Shown here: positions 21,558 to 33,439 of the stretch, piece after piece | Position numbering within the stretch: the stretch's first letter is position 1 | Layout: the number at the start of each line of letters is the position of its first letter | Assembly: GCA_037176845.1 (NCBI GenBank) | Contig: JAYKXP010000015.1 | Coordinates: forward strand, 434,001 to 498,000 | Direction of reading: 5' to 3' | Source: Paramarasmius palmivorus | Lineage: Eukaryota > Basidiomycota > Agaricomycetes > Agaricales > Marasmiaceae | Length of the DNA stretch: 64,000 bases | Program-made: the position numbers and the translations under genes | Notes under the pieces: model-generated | The model's database searches: none | What the model saw: only the letters and a program-made list of their open reading frames with translations | Told to the model about the DNA's origin: nothing

Positions 21558-23505
21558 TCAATACTTGACATATGTGAAGAATTCCCTGCTTACTTCCTTC
21601 TTCGACACTGCCACTATTGAATCTTCAGCCAGCATCACCCACTCGTGAGCCTCTGGGAGCTCTCCGACAACGATTCGACATGGTAGTCTTGTACGAATGG
21701 TACATCCAAGAATTGTGGATTCGAATTCAGTCTCTAGCGAAAATTCGTTCTTGGACTTTTCGTCCGGTCGAATCCCGTGTTGATTGAAATCATATACGCG
21801 GAATGATTTGCCAGTACTTCCAGGATCGTTTCGCATTATAACGCGAAGACCATGTACATAAAGAGGTGAACTTGGCATGCCCACATCCAATGGTAGCAGC
21901 TTGGTGTTCGGAGGGCCCCAGGTTTCCCATGGAACCTCAGGAAGACCCCACGAATTACGAGCCATCGTTGCCTCTGCAAGACGAATCAGTGACCTCGCTA
22001 GGACAACAAGCAAAAGCCAGTCATATGTCTCGCGGTTCTCCGTTTTCCGGAAAAACAATGGTATCGACACCAGTCTGTTTGATGTCATGAAGGATGCTCG
22101 GGCATGTGGCTTACGCACAGCTCGTTCGGCAGAGGGGAAGCCAGTATGAATCAACACGATGGACGTCCCATCAAACCCATTCGGAACAGGGAGTCGAAGA
22201 TGTACTTTCCATGTCCTGTCTTGATGACTTGCATGCTCGAGGTCGACAATGGCAAGTTTTGGGACCAGAAGGTTGCCAACGAAGTCGTATACTGTGTGTA
22301 CCAGAAATTTACTTGACAAAAAGGTAGAGGAGATACCAAAAGGATCTTCGACGTAGCGCTATCAACCTGTCGGGTCAGAGGTGGATATCTACGGAGAGAT
22401 AGGACGTACTCCGAATTTGAAGTTTCCTGTTACCCAATTCAAAACAGCAAGCTGAGTGAATTCATCTTCCTTTGCCTCGCATAGAATGCTAATTTGGTCG
22501 CCATATATCTGGATACTATATGCCCAATATTCGACATGTCTACCTTTCCCGAAATGTTGCACACTCAAAGTCTTCTGCGTTGCGCGCGGATGTGGTGCAC
22601 CGTTCTCGAGGGAATATAGCTTCACCTCAAAGTCCATCGTGAGACTGTCAGGACATGTTGAACGGAAAAGTAACTACAAGTCTAAACAGGTTTACGCACC
22701 CACCATCATCCATTCGTGCCCTAATCAACACTAGAAGGTCTTCCGACGGCTCGAAAGCGAAACCGTCGCAAGGAAATCCAAGACCTTCTATTGTCCACTC
22801 TTTCTTCGTAATTGCGCGACACCTTGAGGGCAGTCGCGTAAATGAAAACCCGGTATTGGCGTCGCCTTTCTTCCCTAAACCAAATACACCTCCAGTCATA
22901 TCCCATAGTCCACCAGGGCCTAAAGTATCTATCGCGTGCGTTGACGACCATCGAAAGTCCTTCCAGGCCTCTTGATGAGCTTCTAGTTGTCGAAGGCGAG
23001 ATTGTATGTCATACGTGTCGTCTACTGGTCCATCTTCGAGATTGGCTAAAGTTAATTTTGCTTTGTACTCGTACAGTTGGGTTGAGTGTGCAAGTGAGTT
23101 GAGTGTGCGGCAGACCTATAAAAGCTCGATGTTACTGTAAAGAAAACGATCCTGTGGAATAAAAATGAATACCTGCATGCACCGAACAACGCCAACAACA
23201 TCCAGCTCTGCGAGAATGCGTAGAATGATCTTTGACGGAAGACGAAATAAGTGATCGACTGGGACCACCGGTCCTTGCAGAGCATGCTTGATAGATAAAA
23301 TCTGCTTGTAAAGTCCAGCGAAACCGGCTTGCATATCGTGGTGACGGAAGGTGTCTGGGCGTTGAACGTTGAAACATGATGAATTGAATGGATAAGGATT
23401 ACTCACGCTATAGGTTCCTAGATCTGTATCACAGGTGTTTTGGGAAAGTACATGGTTGTTCAATTCGTTCAATGCGAAGTACAAGCGCCTCCATCGGAAT
23501 GGCAT
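21558..23505 (-). CDS. F-box domain protein
   Basis: Start ATG 23503-23505 (MPFRWRRLYFALNELNNH), stop at 21558; roughly 560-600 residues in several exons. After an N-terminal helix with LYKQILSIKHALQG comes the F-box, DHLFRLPSKIILRILAELDV, then VGVVRCMQVCRTLNSLA. This motif would recruit Skp1 of an SCF ubiquitin ligase. The remaining part has no clear WD40 or LRR repeats. It contains GGLWDMTGGVFGLGKK, a segment around LTMDFEVKLYSLENG, and a long last exon with MARNSWGLPEVPWETWGPP. It fits Agaricomycete F-box families whose C-terminal part forms an irregular beta-propeller-like substrate region, but the target is unknown. Exon borders in the middle are approximate. Confidence 0.8.
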
Positions 23506-23761
23506 TGGTGTGGTTGAACGACATGGTGGTCAATGAAAAGAAGTGCCGGAAAATTGCCGGCCACTCGCGACGGTCAGACTCAGTGTAGTAGCGAGGATAG
23601 GATTCCACAAAACCATAGTTACAAAAATCAAAGAACAGATATCGAGATACGAAAGAGATCAATGGTATAACAATACAGAAAACGCAAATCGAGAGCTTTT
23701 GAGGGGCGGCCGTCAAGACATAAAACAACAACAAAATTCATAGAGTTCGACCATAGATTTT

Positions 23762-26700
23762 TCATTCGCCACCACCCAGCCTCTCATCAACCCTCTGCCT
23801 ATGTTGTCTATTCTTCAAGTGCACTTCGAAATTGGATAATGTTTCGCCTGGGCCAGGTTTATATAACTGTCGGTGTCTATGCGTCAGTATGTGCCAAAAA
23901 GAATGAGTTCATTGTCTGCGTACCTTCCCAGGGCAGTCTATACATTTGATTCTCCATTCGGCCGTGGTACCCTGAGCGACCTTTCTCAGCACGACTTCAA
24001 ACTTGTCGCTGACGTATTTGCTTTGAGTCGCTTGTATTGCGGCGTGAAGCCACTGCGGAGGCTACAAAGGTTGTCAGCGATTAACATTAGTGGCAGACAA
24101 AAGACGTAGAGGACACACCCAAGTTTTAGAGGAAGGAGGTACATCAGAGGAACCCGGCGCAGAGTCACTGACAACCCCTGCGTTCTCCGACTCTTCACCT
24201 TTCATCTTTATTTTCTCTTTGTCCTCGTCAGCAGAGGGTTCCGGTGGGACGCTTTCCGCCTTTTCCTCCTTCTCCCGCTCCTTTTCTTTCTCCTTTTCTT
24301 TCTCTTTTTCCTTCTCCTTCTCCTTTTCTCTCTCCTTTTCCTTGTCTCGTTCCTTGTCTTTATCCTTCTCCTTGCCATTGACTTTACTGACTTTCATGGC
24401 CAAGGGACTCTCTGAAGCGCTGGAAGCCGTCGAAACCGGTGATACAGCCCGTTCTTTCTCTATTTCTCTCTTCTTCATGATCGGTGTCGAAGGTTCAGAT
24501 GACGGGGTTGCAGCAGCCGAGTTTTGTTGAGCACGCAGGGCTGCAGCACCACCCTTGCGTTTAGCAAAAGTCTTTGCCATATCTGTTTCCCGTTTCTGGC
24601 TCGAATGGAAGTCTGGATCAGTGTTGTACTCGACTGGTCTCGGGCGGCGATGTCTGTGCCAGTATTTACCTGAAGGATGTCGTTAATACTGCGGGAGAAT
24701 GATTTAATCTGAACAGATTGGTACTCACCACATGTGCCACACTGACTCTTGTCGCCCAAAGGACCTTTTCTTCGTCCGATAGCAATGGATTCGGGGCATC
24801 CACAATTACTACAATGCCATACTCCGTCGATCCAATTGGGATGCTGACCATCGGCGAACTCCTTTTCCTTGGCTTCACGGCCGGACTCTCTAGTCTTCTT
24901 GACAGGGACGACATTCCTGGAAGGAGGAGCTGCACTAGCATATGACGTCGGCGCCTCGCCCGTAGCAGGACCCTCAACAGCAGTTGACGCAGTCGGCGCT
25001 CGAACTTTGGCACGAGGTTTAAGTACCTCTTGTGGAACTGGCGGTGACTTGAAGAGACCCTTCGGTATCGGCTTCTTCTCCTTGGGTGGCTGGGGCGGAG
25101 CAGGAGTACTTTGCACCGTAACAGGTAATGTAGCTTGACCCAGAATCGGACTGCTACCATTCTCGGAAGCGACCATGTTCGCGATCGTCAAGCTGGCGGC
25201 AGCGGCAGCAGCACGACGTACAGGTGCACCAGTACCGATTCCACCAACACCAGAAGCTACAGATGCTGGATCGACTTCTGGGAAACCGATAGCAGGTGTT
25301 CGTGCAGTACGAACAGGATCACGGTCAGGTAGGTTGACGCCTCTTCTGCCACGAGTGTTACGTTTCCGACGCTTGAGATTAGAGCTGAACTCCTTCTCGT
25401 TCCTCTCCAGCTCGCCATCAGAGAGATAGTTGAGCAAGGGCGTGAAGGACTGAATTTCGTCTGGTGGGTGCACTGAAGATGAAAGAGGAGGAAGGAAGGC
25501 AGAACGAAGATCTTCGTCGGTGATGCTCGCCATGCCGGCTAAGCCACCAGTCAAGAAGAGAGACTTTTGATAGGTTTGAACTTGCTCTCGTATAGAATGT
25601 GCAATTGCAGTCCTGTCGCGTTCAAAATCAGTAAGCCACAACATGATATCATGTTTCCAAACAATTACCTGAACTCGCCGCCCAATCCCAAGTCCCGGGC
25701 ATAGATTTCGGCGAACCTCTCGGCCTCTTCAACAGATTCAATATCCCACTCAAACTGATCATCAAGCTTCATGGAGCCGATCGTTATATCCAGCTTATAT
25801 GCTATCATCAGCATCTGGACATTAATGAGATCATATATAAAAAGCTTACCTTGACCAAAATACGCATATCATCTTCCATCTGATTCTCATCACATTGGCG
25901 TACGAGCTCCTCCACAGACTGCGGTTGATCATAACCTTCACCTTCATCATCAGCCATATCAACATCCTCATCCACGACCTTTCTCTTCTTCCTCTTTCGA
26001 CCTTCACCCTCGTTTTGCGCCCAAACGCGTTTTCTCCAGCCTTCCCACCATTTGGCGTCTCGAGCATCTTCGAGGTTGCCAGTAACGATTTCGACGTCAC
26101 CGACGAATTCTTCGTCGTGGAATTTGGGTGAGTGAGCTTTGAAATCGAGGAGCTGATCTTGGATGATTTTGACGATCTGGGAGTGGTAAGAAGGGGCGAG
26201 GTTGTAATCCTCGACAAGAGATTGAGCAAATGCTTCGGGTGTAACCACAGGGTCTACGAAAAGTGTCAGTTATCGCACAGAAAAAGTTTACATAAGCAAT
26301 ATAGACTAACCATTCACATTCCAAACGAACGTATCCCTCATCTTGTAATGGGGATCCACGTCAAATTCCAGCCTTATAGGAACAAGCTGCTCAGGTATAT
26401 TCGCCTCCTCTTCCGTGAGTCGTCTCGGCCTAGTGTACCCCATTAGCAAACCATAACACACCAAGAAAAAAAAACACCACTTACAACTTCAACCCTTCTC
26501 TTCTCAACGGCCCCTTCTGCGCATGCCTTCCACGCTCCCTAGCCCTCTCATGATCCCTTCTCCTCACATAATGTCCCGGATACCTCACATCAAACCTCTC
26601 ACTAGCCCCAGCCGCAATAATCCTCTTCCACCTCGGCGTCTTATCCCACCGACTCTGCGTCGCAGCGGCCGGCTGTGCCTTTTCCCACCACGCACCACCA

Positions 26701-29129
26701 ACAGACCCGCCCATACCCATCAATTCCTCTCTAAACCGGTTCTTGGAAGCCTGATAAACAGTATCATAAGCCTTATCAACCTCAATCCATTCTTTGATAT
26801 CGTTAATCTCCGATGCGTCAAGTGGAGGAATCGTTTTATCACTCCCAGCGAGAGGGACTGGTGTTACTTTTGTTACTGCTGGGTTGAGAGTCACGGAAGT
26901 AGGTAATGGAGGTGGAGGTTGTAAACGCGTATGACCAGGTCCTGGGACGGATGGTTGGGGTTGTGATTGTTGTTGTTGTTGGGTCTGCTGTGGTTGTTGT
27001 GGACCAGCTTGAGATTGAGGTGTGCTACTTGTACTCAAGGGAGGTTGAGCGCCTGTAGAGGATGGAGGAGCGCTAGCAGACGGCTGTGGCAACGAAGGAG
27101 GCTGTACAGGCGCTTGACTGGTTGCTCTCGAAGGCGTTTGAGGTGGCATACCCATGTTCATCTGGTTAGATGAGTTGTCGAGAGTATCCAAACCTCCAGG
27201 CCCAAGTGAAGGCATACGCTGTCCGGACGAAAGAGGCTTGTTCATCCCAGATACGCCACCCATCATACCAGAGACAGGTCCAGGAGGCGGTAGAGAACCT
27301 TGTCGTTGAGTGTCTGCAGTGGGAATTTGTATCTGAGTCTGGCTTGGGGCGCTAGGTGGAGGCATGGAACCGTGGCGCATACCGCCCATAGGACTACCAC
27401 CAGGACCCATGTTCATACCCATAGCTTGACCCATATTGCCACCCATACCCATATTACCCATACCACCCATGTTCATGTTGTTCTGATTACCTGCACTCGA
27501 AGGTCTAGGACCCATGTTCGGCGCAGTAACCATACCGTTGACGGGAATCTGAGCGTCAGACGCCTTTCTCTTTATCGTTGGTGTTTGTCCGTGAGACAAA
27601 GAATGAGAATCCGAGTGAGCAGGTGACGCAGGCGGTGGCGAATGCTGGTGGGGCTGTTGCATACCAGGCGTACCGCCGGGCATCATACCAAGCTGGGAGT
27701 GAGGAGCGCTCGACATCTGAGGTGTCCCAGGTGGTTTCATCATCCCGGGCTGTGATGAAGGCGGATAGCCGTTCATTGTTGGTGTACCGGGAGGAACCAT
27801 ATCGTTAGACACGCTCATAGCACGACTAGGTGGTCTACCAATGCCAGGACCAGGACCGAGGCTTGGTGAGCTTGGTACACGTCCGTGTCCTGTGCCAGGT
27901 CTACCCATAGACATCGCGGTGTTCGGCCGTGAAACGGACGCCGGTCGTGGTGGTGGAGGCATCATCTCAGAGTGGTGAGATGCTGAAGAGCCTGGACGTT
28001 CGTGCGGCTGTTGTGGTTGCTGTGGTAAGCCTTGGTTGCCACCCATGCCCATGCCAGGCTGCATTCCACCTTGCATTGGACCACCACCAGCCGATGGACC
28101 CATTCCGGGGGACTGCTGCATACCAGGTTGGCCTTGGTTCTGGTTCTGGTTCTGACCGCCTTGACTAGCCTGTTGACGTTGAAATCGGTCGTGCACGATC
28201 TGCCAGGCTTTCTGAACGACGCCGTTTCGGTCTTGAGGTGGCAAGTTTCTGAATTGCTCGGTGGTGTATCCCATGTGGCCGATAACGCCGTAGAGCATTG
28301 CTTGTGCTTGGGGGTTGTTTTGCAGGCCAGCTAGGGGATTCTGGTTCTGAGGCGATAATTGATGGGGAAGCTGGGATTGTGGTTGTGGTTGAGATTGTGG
28401 TTGAGAGCCATGCAAGTGCGCCTGCTGGCTCTGAGGATTCTGAGGCGACGACGGCGACATTCCACCAGACATGTTCATGTTGCCACCCATGTTACCGCCC
28501 ATGTTGCCCATGTTACCTCCCATGCCGCCTCCCATAGGATTCATGCCCATGCCACCCATGTTCATGGAGTTCTGGTTTATCATCCCTTGGTTTTGATAAC
28601 CCATGCTGGTACCAGGACGATCCGGGATCATGCCGCCGCCTCCGCCTGAACCGGGATAGTTCATGCGCGCCTGCTGTTGAGAATGCTGGAGCATTGGGTT
28701 GGGATTGACGCCGCGGTTCATGTTCATGTTCATGTTGGGATTACCACCACCAGACATGCCGGTCATCCCACCCATGCTGTTCATGTTGTTCATGGCGCCC
28801 ATGCTGTTCATGTTGGCCATATTTCCGGACATTCCACCCATGTTACCCATGTTCATGCCCATACCACCCATACCACCACCACCCATGTTGTTCATACCGC
28901 TCATTCCCATGTTACCTCCCATTCCCATGCCCATGTTGTTGCCCATGCTGTTCATACCGCCGCCACCTCCCATAGCACCCATTCCAGACATGCTATTGCC
29001 CATCCCTGCACCCATACCACCTCCCATACCACCTCCCATGCCCATCATACCACCCATACCACCACCGCCCATACCGCCCATAGCCATCGAGTTCATACCC
29101 GCGTTGGGCGAGAACTGTTGGTTGTTCAT
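23762..29129 (-). CDS. SNF5/SMARCB1 homologue, SWI/SNF chromatin remodeller subunit, with GATA-like finger
   Basis: The largest gene of the window, roughly 1,650-1,700 residues, ATG 29127-29129, stop TGA 23762-23764. The first exon (26481-29129) encodes a Met/Gly/Asn-rich N-terminus, then Pro/Gln/Ser-rich sequence. Within it lies a short folded segment (MLYGVIGHMGYTTEQFRNLP). The SNF5 core follows: IPEQLVPIRLEFDVDPHYKM, RDTFVWNVNDPVVTPEAFAQ, then LVEDYNLAPSYHSQIVKIIQ, and a second repeat with LDITIGSMKLDDQFEWDIE. Downstream is a GATA-like zinc finger, WHCSNCGCPESIAIG to QCGTCGKYWHRH (C-x2-C...C-x2-C). A long Lys/Glu repeat and a last exon ending NRQHRQRVDERLGGGE complete it. Snf5 is a core SWI/SNF subunit in the nucleus. 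A Snf5-GATA arrangement is known in basidiomycetes, so the finger is not a misjoined neighbour. Confidence 0.92.
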
Positions 29130-30319
29130 CTACAACCTAGATAAAAGACGGTTTCTGTCAATACATCGAGAACGCGACTGATAAAAAAGACGAACGCGCT
29201 TACCCAGCACCCGAAAAGTAAGATTATATGGAGGCTGTGGGGAAAAGACCTGAATTATACATGAGGGGACGGGACACGTGGGATGGATTGGAATAACATA
29301 CACGCCTCGAAGGAAACCAAAAAGTTGGACTTGTCTATGAAAACCAAACAGGAATCAGTGGCTGTGCGGAAAAAGGAAGGGGGGACATGCAAAGTGAGAA
29401 CCGGAATGTAAACATGTAAACTCGGGACTTTCGGGAGGAGTAGGGGGGAAGAAGGGCAAAAAAGTTTTGTTTTTGAGGGCATACCTGGACGTTCCGGGGG
29501 AAAAGATTAAAAAATTCGAGTAAAAAAATAAAACGGAGCGGAAAAGTGGAAGCGGAGATGTCGTAGAGGAGTCGAGTTTCCTGGCTAATCGCACAACTTT
29601 GTGTCCTGCGACGCTTGGTTGTCTCACAGCAGACACCTGTCACAAAATGTGACCAGAGTGACTTGAGTCGTGGCTGTGTATGGTCACGAGCATATCAACA
29701 ATGAAGCTTTCCAACCAGTTTTCAAGTCGCGGACGGGACAGCTACGAGGGACCTCCAACTTGACATATCTCTGAACATTGGAGTAACCACCGTCACATAC
29801 GCATCGCGGTCCCGCTTATTTACTACTTTGTATCATAAATCCCCGATCTAGATCCCCATGTCCTCCTCGGTCCTATGCTCCGGAATATCATTCGGTCAAT
29901 CCTAATTCCTCTGGAAGGCATGTCCTAACCGAGCACCTCTTTTTTTGCTCCATGCTTCCCAGGGACGTCCCCTCACTCCTCCTTCGCTTCTCTTGGTGTT
30001 TTACCGGTTATTCTGTTCACATGGGAAACCACGCTGAGGTTTTTCTCCAGGTCTTGGCCTCGCGTCAATTGCGCGCTCGAACCTCGAAACCACTTCCGAG
30101 TCGTATGGGGAATCCACTCGTTGTTGTCTAACGTCCTGAATATCGTTCCTCGCTTGCACAGCCACAGTCGCCACACCCCCGAACTTCGGCTTCCAACACA
30201 ATGACATCCACATGGAATCTCCGAGCCCTCAGCGCACTACTGCATTTGGTCCCCTTCCTTCTCATGCCAAACCACATCATAGATTGTATCAACACACCTT
30301 CTTTACCTCTCTTCCCTTG
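29130..30319. other. Long upstream region of the SNF5 gene
   Basis: About 1.2 kb with no convincing gene. Close to the SNF5 ATG it is purine- and A-rich on the plus strand (29340-29560). It probably holds the SNF5 promoter and 5' leader, possibly with a leader intron. Confidence 0.45.
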
Positions 30320-30445
30320 GCCCGCCTGGTCTAGTGGTGACTATCTCGCACTAAGCCCATGTCAATCAACATGCTTACCCCCTATGACCTTGATTATAAA
30401 ACAAAGAAAACTTGCGAGAGCTGGGTTCAAATCCCAGGGTGGGCT
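30320..30445 (+). tRNA. tRNA gene or tRNA-like Pol III unit with an intron-sized insertion
   Basis: Acceptor arms GCCCGCC (30320-30326) and GGTGGGC (30438-30444) pair fully with one G-U. The T arm CTGGG/TTCAAAT/CCCAG (30421-30437) is perfect. A-box-like TGGTCTAGTGG (30327-30337) and B-box GGTTCAAATCC are present. The anticodon stem can form from TCGCA (30346-30350) and TGCGA near 30413, enclosing about 60 bases. This requires an intron of about 53 bases after the anticodon. The D stem is imperfect, the variable loop short, and the anticodon (AAG if loop numbering is right) does not fit the arm type. A decayed tRNA or tRNA-derived SINE head is possible, so the isotype is left open. Confidence 0.5.
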
Positions 30446-30499
30446 ATACATGTACTGGAGTGTAATTTTTGTTGAGCAGCGAGTAGGATATCCCTGGTA

Positions 30500-31760
30500 T
30501 CTATGACGCCATGCTGGAAACTGCAAGATTATTTGGCGCCGCAAATCTATCACCATCGGTGTTGTCAACATCCGAACACAAAGGTGCACCACGTACGTAC
30601 CTCAGGCTGGCGGGACCAGGAACACGATGTAGAGGACCTACACGCGACGAAGCTGGACACCTCATACCCGTGTACACGTTCCTCGAGGCGCGGAGCACCG
30701 ACGCGCCGCGCGCTTTGGCAATGGGAGTTCTACTTCTTAAAACGGCAACCCTCGGCCATGCGACCTGTAATATAAATTAACCCAAGATCATTCCGAAGAA
30801 GAGCTCTGAGCTCCTTACCTTGAGATTGAAGGAGTCTTCCTGCGATAACTTCGGCAGACGTTTGTCGGATTCGGATTCGGTCGCGCCTAGTGCGAGGTGG
30901 ATTATCTGTTCAGCCTCAACCTGAGGGCACAAGTATTGAGATCAGTTTAAAATTATAGCAACTTGGAGCCCAGGTGCCAAGTATCTCCAGCTCTGTATGT
31001 ACCACCACGTCCAGGTACCAGTACTGTTGAATTGTTCACCCTGAAATTTTAGGTTCAGTCAAAAAAGCTGACGGGCGAAGAAATCAGAGAACAATCACCT
31101 TGACTATGATGCATTGCGGTTCAGCATATATTAATGATACTCTGAACCAATCGCGAGGACATCGTCGTGGTACGTACAAGCGATACCTTCGAATAAGAGA
31201 CATCCTTCTAAGTTCTGTGAGTCTGGAATATCCCGTCTCGGAGAAAAAGGAACACGAAAGTCGAAATGGAGGTCGAAGCGGTCGAAGCGATGCTTTCCCG
31301 ATACTTTTGAGATGTCTGGACTCTGAAAACATATGGCGTGAGTGCCCTGAGCCATTCATTGGGACGGCGTATGGTCATCTCCAGCGTTCTGCACCGATAT
31401 AAAAGTTTCTCTGCGAGATGATTTTACCCTGAATTTTAAGGTTCAGTTAATAGCGAACGTAGAAATAAGAGACACTGAGCTCACTTTCGAGGGAAGAGTC
31501 ATTGAAATTTGAGAGCTCACAAACCGTGACGGAGGATGTGATTTTGGTCAACCCAAAGAGTATATATGAGCATAGTTTTGATGAATCTGAGGTATATTTC
31601 CTGGTCCAGAGGGAATAAGTACTAACGGTAGCACTCGATAGTGGTGGTCGTGGTGAGAACCGAGCAAGCGGCGGCAATTTCTCGGCAATTCCTTTTTTGT
31701 TGCAGACCACCGTCGCTGTCAGCATCTTTGGCATTCTCAGCCTATACATCTCAATGCAGT
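30500..31760 (-). other. Possible unrecognised or decayed gene on the minus strand
   Basis: Several consecutive open stretches on the complement strand can be linked by GT-AG pairs. One example is a segment with VEAEQIIHLALGATESESDK, followed by GTAAGG...TTACAG and VAWPRVAVLRSRTPIAKARG. No start-to-stop chain could be fixed and no family is recognised. A nearly identical motif of about 22 bases (CCTGAA-TTT-AGGTTCAGT) occurs at 31038 and 31427, each at what could be an exon border. Treat as uncertain. Confidence 0.25.
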
Positions 31761-32266
31761 CAACAGGGTTTCCTAGACGAATCCGAAACTATGTACAGGG
31801 ATCCATCACGAACAAGGACACCTTTTTCTTCCGAATACTGGCTTAGTACAGAGACGAGAGACTAGTCATACGACTCTTCAGAGCGGGTTTGATTGGAGGT
31901 CGGGAAGGGCTTGACGGTACTGGAGAATCCTTGGCTTCAGTAAAGGTCTTGCCTGCAAACAATGTAATCTCGCTCGAGAATCAAGAAGTCGAGAGGAGCG
32001 CTGTCAAGGCTTGCTGTAAGTGTTCATTTTCTCCTCACGTTCCCGTTCAACACCGTCGCCAGATCCAACACATCTTGGCATATCACTAATTTTCTATCTC
32101 GTTCAGATCCCAGGGCCTCCGACTTTCATTTAGATTATGCATATTCGCTGATTCAATCCTGTTCAAATCCTTCGGTTCTCAATAGGAGTGACCAGGAAAT
32201 TACTCAATCGCATTCAACACTGACGTCCGCTCACGAGACGCGACGCGCCCGTACGAAACTCAGCAC

Positions 32267-32274
32267 TATATAAG
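32267..32274 (+). promoter_or_regulatory. TATA box of isochorismatase-like gene copy 2
   Basis: TATATAAG about 90 bases upstream of the ATG, at the same place as in the other two copies of this gene. Confidence 0.6.
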
Positions 32275-32363
32275 AGCAATGGCCATCTCCAAGAAATCAG
32301 CATCCCTCGAACTCCTCTGCACTTCAGTAAACCCTCTCAAAAAGAAAAACTACCTCACCAGCC

Positions 32364-33222
32364 ATGCCCGGTTCGTAAACCTTGACTTTTAATCGTTCAC
32401 TGGCACTGAGAACTTCGCAGCTTCCGGATTCAAATACCAGCGTATCCGCAAAGATGACGCCATGCTCCTTGTTATCGACCACCAAATTGGCCTCTTTGAA
32501 CTTGTGAGGGACTATGAGCCCGCCGAATTTAGGAACAGTGTTCTCGCTCATGCTGCTCTGGCCAAAGTCTTCAACTTGCCCACTGTCATGACCACGAGCA
32601 CAGACGATGGTTCGTAGATTCTTTACCTGGTTCCGAGTCTTGCATACTGACAGGATACATCAGGACCAAATGGACCGATGCTACAGGAGGTCCTCGATAT
32701 GCATTCCAATGCTCCCCTCATCAGGCGTAAAGGCGAAGTCAATGCCTGGGACAACCCCGAATTCCGCGCTGCGGTTAAGGCGACTGGCAAGAAGCAGGTT
32801 ATCATTGGCGGTATTGTAACCGATGTACGTTCAACCTCAATCCGCGCGCTCTAGCAATTGACTCATCACGCGAACACCCACTAGGTCTGCACTGCTTTCC
32901 TGGCTTTGTCGCTAATCGAAGAGGGATACGAGGTGTTTGCCAACTCTGAGGCGTCCGGTACTTACAGCAAGCGTATTGCCGATGAGGCAAATGAACGAAT
33001 GAGGGCAGCTGGCGTCCACGTGCTGTCTTTGTTCGCTATTGTTGGGGAGCTTATGAGGGACTGGAGAGACACTCCTGGGTACCCTGAGTTGACCCCATAC
33101 CTTGACAAGTGAGTATTCCCATGGCGATCAATTGGTTTTGTACCTAATGCTGGATTGCCAGGTACTTCCCCGTCGCTGGAATGGTCACGCGTAACTTCAA
33201 CGCCGCTTCCAAAAGTTCTTGA
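32364..33222 (+). CDS. Isochorismatase-like (YcaC-type) cysteine hydrolase, cytosolic form
   Basis: Intact copy of about 215 residues. A seven-base first coding exon (32364-32370) joins exon 2 at 32421 to give MPASGFKYQRIRKDDAM. Family blocks follow: AMLLVIDHQIGLFELV with the catalytic Asp, VLAHAALAKVFNLPTVMTTS, GGIVTDVCTAFLALSLIEEG with the nucleophilic Cys in TDVC, and VFANSEASGTYSKRIADEAN. The stop is at 33220-33222. Introns fall where they do in the 52384 gene. There is no signal peptide, so a cytosolic place is expected, unlike copy 3. Isochorismatase-fold hydrolases split small amides or vinyl ethers; the substrate here is unknown. It converges on the kinase-VHS gene within a duplicated block. 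Confidence 0.85.
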
Positions 33223-33439
33223 AGAGGTCAATGTGGCCAATTCCAGGAATCAATCATAAAAAATGTTCAAAGAGTGGTCCATATGTCATCGTGTCTACAT
33301 ATTGTGCCATCCGTTAAATAGTATTGATTGCCATTCTTTTCAGTGTCACCGTCAATCTCTGTCCACAGTAGCATCGAGCAGCATTTTTCGAAGTGGCGAT
33401 GGACGCATATCATGGATAGGGCTTGATAAAAGTCGATCG

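Noticed and set aside
24090..24530. Plus-strand frame with long Ser-Phe repeats
   Set aside because: Antisense reading of the Lys/Glu repeat of the SNF5 homologue.
27170..29144. Long plus-strand frames rich in His, Thr and Pro opposite the SNF5 gene
   Set aside because: They are antisense readings of the Met/Gly/Pro low-complexity exon of SNF5; composition follows directly from the repeat, and no motif or start context supports them.
30201..30506. 101-codon frame over the tRNA-like unit
   Set aside because: Overlaps the tRNA-like structure with its intact Pol III boxes; hydrophobic start is probably chance.
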